The notes below the pieces were generated by a model, which was not told the DNA's origin, ran no database searches, and was given only the letters and a program-made list of their open reading frames with translations. DNA of 41,371 nt from Actinomycetota bacterium. Its GTDB lineage: Bacteria > Actinomycetota > Humimicrobiia > Humimicrobiales > Humimicrobiaceae. The stretch is from the NCBI GenBank assembly GCA_028696435.1, contig JAQVHC010000001.1, positions 1-41,371 of the forward strand, written 5' to 3'. The position numbers and the translations under genes were made by a program. Shown piece after piece: positions 39,500-41,371 of this stretch (position 1 is its first letter; each line of letters starts with the position of its first letter).

Positions 39500-41371
39500 A
39501 TGCCTAAAAGGAAAGATATAGATAAAGTTTTACTTATAGGTTCAGGACCTATAGTAATAGGGCAGGCCTGTGAATTTGATTATTCGGGGACTCAGGCATG
39601 TAAAGTATTAAAACAGGAAGGTTATAAGGTTGTACTTGTAAATAGCAACCCCGCTACTATAATGACTGACCCCGAGTTTGCAGACAGAACTTATATTGAG
39701 CCACTTACTCCGGAGTTTGTGGAGAAGATAATAAAGAAAGAAAGACCGGATGCTTTGCTACCGGCACTTGGAGGGCAGACAGGCTTAAATATGGCGGCAG
39801 CTTTATCAAAAGAAAAAGTTTTAAGCAAATACGGTGTTGAACTTATAGGTGTGGATATTGATGTTATAAATAAGGCCGAAGACAGGGAGTTGTTCAAGGA
39901 ATCCATGAATAGAATAGGACTTTATGTTCCACCCAGCGGATATGCACACAGCCTGAGAGAAGCCCTGGATATCAGCAGGAAACTCGGGTTCCCGCTTGTG
40001 GTAAGACCGAGTTTTACACTTGGAGGAATCGGAGGAGGAGTTGCATTTAACAAAGATGAGTTTATTGAGATAGTAGTAAGGGGGCTTGATATTTCGCCAG
40101 AGTCGGAAGTACTGGTAGAAAAATCAGTTGCGGGCTGGAAAGAAATTGAGCTGGAGATGATGAGGGATTTAAATGATAATGTAATTATGGTATGTTCCAT
40201 TGAGAACTTTGATCCTATGGGAGTGCATACAGGAGATAGCATCAGTGTAGCCCCGGCGCAGACCCTTACATATAAAGAGTTTCAGAATATAAAAGATGCT
40301 GGCATCAGAATAATGAGAGAAATTGGCGTTACTGCGGGGGGGTCAAATATACAATTTGCTATTAATCCTGCAGATGGTAAAGTAGCAGTCATTGAAATGA
40401 ATCCCAGAGTTTCAAGAAGCAGTGCCCTGGCTTCCAAAGCAACCGGCTATCCGATTGCAAAAATTGCAACCAAACTGGCAATAGGATATACACTTGATGA
40501 AATTACAAATGATATAACAAGAAATACATCTGCCTGTTTTGAGCCTTCTATAGATTACGTAGTAGTAAAATTTCCCAGATGGACTTTTGAAAAGTTTCCG
40601 GAAACCGATCCAAGTCTCACCACAAGAATGAAATCTGTCGGCGAAGTGCTTGCAATCGGAAGAACTTTTAAAGAAGCTCTGCAGAAGTCTATAAGGTCTC
40701 TGGAGATCGATAGGTATGGTCTTGGTTCAGATGGAAGAAGTGATATAAAAGAGGAGTTACTTTATAATAAGTTATCTATCCCGAATCAGGACAGGGTTTT
40801 TTATATTAAATATGCCTTTGAAAAAGGAATGGGCATTGATGAGGTTTCGGAGTATACCCGGATCGACCCATGGTTTTTATATAATATAAAACAGCTGGTT
40901 GAATTTGAAAAAGGTTTCAGGCGCAAAAGCATTAAAGGTGTAACTGTTGAAGATTTACTTGAAGCAAAAAAACTCGGTTATTCTGATATCCAGATAGCAA
41001 ATTTATGCAGCAGCAGCGAGGATGAAGTCAGGACTATCAGAAATAAACTTAATATTAAATCAACTTTTAAACCTGTAGATACGTGTGCCGGTGAGTTTGA
41101 ATCTTATACGCCATATTATTATTCTACTTATGAGACAGCGAATGAAGTTCTACCTTTGTCAGGAGAAAAAATAGTAATCCTCGGCGGAGGGCCAAATCGT
41201 ATTGGCCAGGGTATAGAATTCGACTATTGCTGTGTGCATGCTTCTTTCGCTCTGAGGAAAGCAGGTTACGAAACCATAATGATTAATTGTAATCCAGAGA
41301 CAGTGAGTACAGATTATGATACTTCTGACCGTCTGTATTTTGAACCCCTGACTTTTGAGGATGTTTTAAAT
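39500..41371 (+). CDS. carB: Carbamoyl-phosphate synthase large subunit, 5' part
   Basis: CarB makes carbamoyl phosphate from bicarbonate, ATP and ammonia for pyrimidine and arginine synthesis. The gene starts at ATG 39500 and stays open for 624 codons to the end of the window; a full CarB is about 1070 aa. The first ATP-grasp half is complete: LLIGSGPIVIGQACEFDYSGTQACK, SNPATIMTDP, ALGGQTGLNMA, VRPSFTLGGIGGGVAF, EMNPRVSRSSALASKATGYPIAKIA, then the oligomerisation domain, and the second half begins with VILGGGPNRIGQGIEFDYCC. GAGGGT precedes the start. Nothing suggests a frameshift in the visible part. Confidence 0.96.
   Translation, partial: MPKRKDIDKVLLIGSGPIVIGQACEFDYSGTQACKVLKQEGYKVVLVNSNPATIMTDPEFADRTYIEPLTPEFVEKIIKKERPDALLPALGGQTGLNMAAALSKEKVLSKYGVELIGVDIDVINKAEDRELFKESMNRIGLYVPPSGYAHSLREALDISRKLGFPLVVRPSFTLGGIGGGVAFNKDEFIEIVVRGLDISPESEVLVEKSVAGWKEIELEMMRDLNDNVIMVCSIENFDPMGVHTGDSISVAPAQTLTYKEFQNIKDAGIRIMREIGVTAGGSNIQFAINPADGKVAVIEMNPRVSRSSALASKATGYPIAKIATKLAIGYTLDEITNDITRNTSACFEPSIDYVVVKFPRWTFEKFPETDPSLTTRMKSVGEVLAIGRTFKEALQKSIRSLEIDRYGLGSDGRSDIKEELLYNKLSIPNQDRVFYIKYAFEKGMGIDEVSEYTRIDPWFLYNIKQLVEFEKGFRRKSIKGVTVEDLLEAKKLGYSDIQIANLCSSSEDEVRTIRNKLNIKSTFKPVDTCAGEFESYTPYYYSTYETANEVLPLSGEKIVILGGGPNRIGQGIEFDYCCVHASFALRKAGYETIMINCNPETVSTDYDTSDRLYFEPLTFEDVLN

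Noticed and set aside
1..41371. CRISPR arrays, insertion sequences, rRNA genes
   Set aside because: No regularly spaced repeats, transposase frames, terminal inverted repeats or rRNA-like segments were seen.

Overview
The window is about 41 kb of AT-rich bacterial chromosome with densely packed genes, many of them overlapping by a few bases. It looks like a Gram-positive-type (monoderm) anaerobe. The cell-division cluster carries SepF and a Wag31-like DivIVA. A tandem pair of UvrD-type helicase-nucleases resembles actinobacterial AdnAB. There are also AmaP, a SigI/RsgI pair, PyrR-type attenuation, and a corrinoid methyl-transfer system. The mix of actinobacterial traits (division gene order, AdnAB, excisionase/BldC-like HTH) with FtsA and very AT-rich DNA suggests a deep-branching, low-GC relative of Actinomycetota, or another little-studied monoderm phylum such as Atribacterota. 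This placement is inference, not proof.

Layout. 1-10173: peptidoglycan and division cluster murC(end)-murB-ddl-ftsQ-ftsA-ftsZ-pgeF-yggS-sepF-proC-divIVA-yggU. Two of these genes (ftsQ, yggS) have no ATG/GTG/TTG start where one is needed. 10398-12246: a promoter and a three-gene unit of a CpaE/MinD-like ATPase, a double excisionase-type HTH protein and a 52-residue membrane protein. 12249-14563 (minus): glycosyltransferase, 5-formyl-THF cyclo-ligase, DegV. 14886-17109: a Peripla_BP_6 lipoprotein, AmaP and tRNA-Gly(CCC). 17219-24183: two large helicase-nucleases. 24284-25210 (minus): ilvE.

25541-31061 is a visibly more GC-rich, self-contained corrinoid methyltransferase operon. It encodes a corrinoid protein, a UroD-family methyltransferase, a MetH-activation-like protein, a RACo-type reductive activator and a pterin-dependent methyltransferase. 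Together they would move a methyl group from an unknown donor through cob(I)alamin to tetrahydrofolate, with the ATP-driven activator rescuing oxidised corrinoid. It was probably acquired as a block, and a tandemly repeated promoter-like unit lies in front of it.

31197-35262: an unrecognised protein, an archaeal-looking THUMP protein (minus), sigI-rsgI with an atypical ectodomain, a degraded serpin C-terminus with a 13-bp duplication, and an RRM protein with a long leader. 35281-41371: the pyrimidine operon pyrR-pyrB-pyrC-carA-carB(partial), headed by a recognisable PyrR-binding hairpin and an intrinsic terminator. The most novel-looking items are the RsgI ectodomain, the CpaE-like/HTH/small-membrane unit, and the methyl-transfer island with its repeated promoter.
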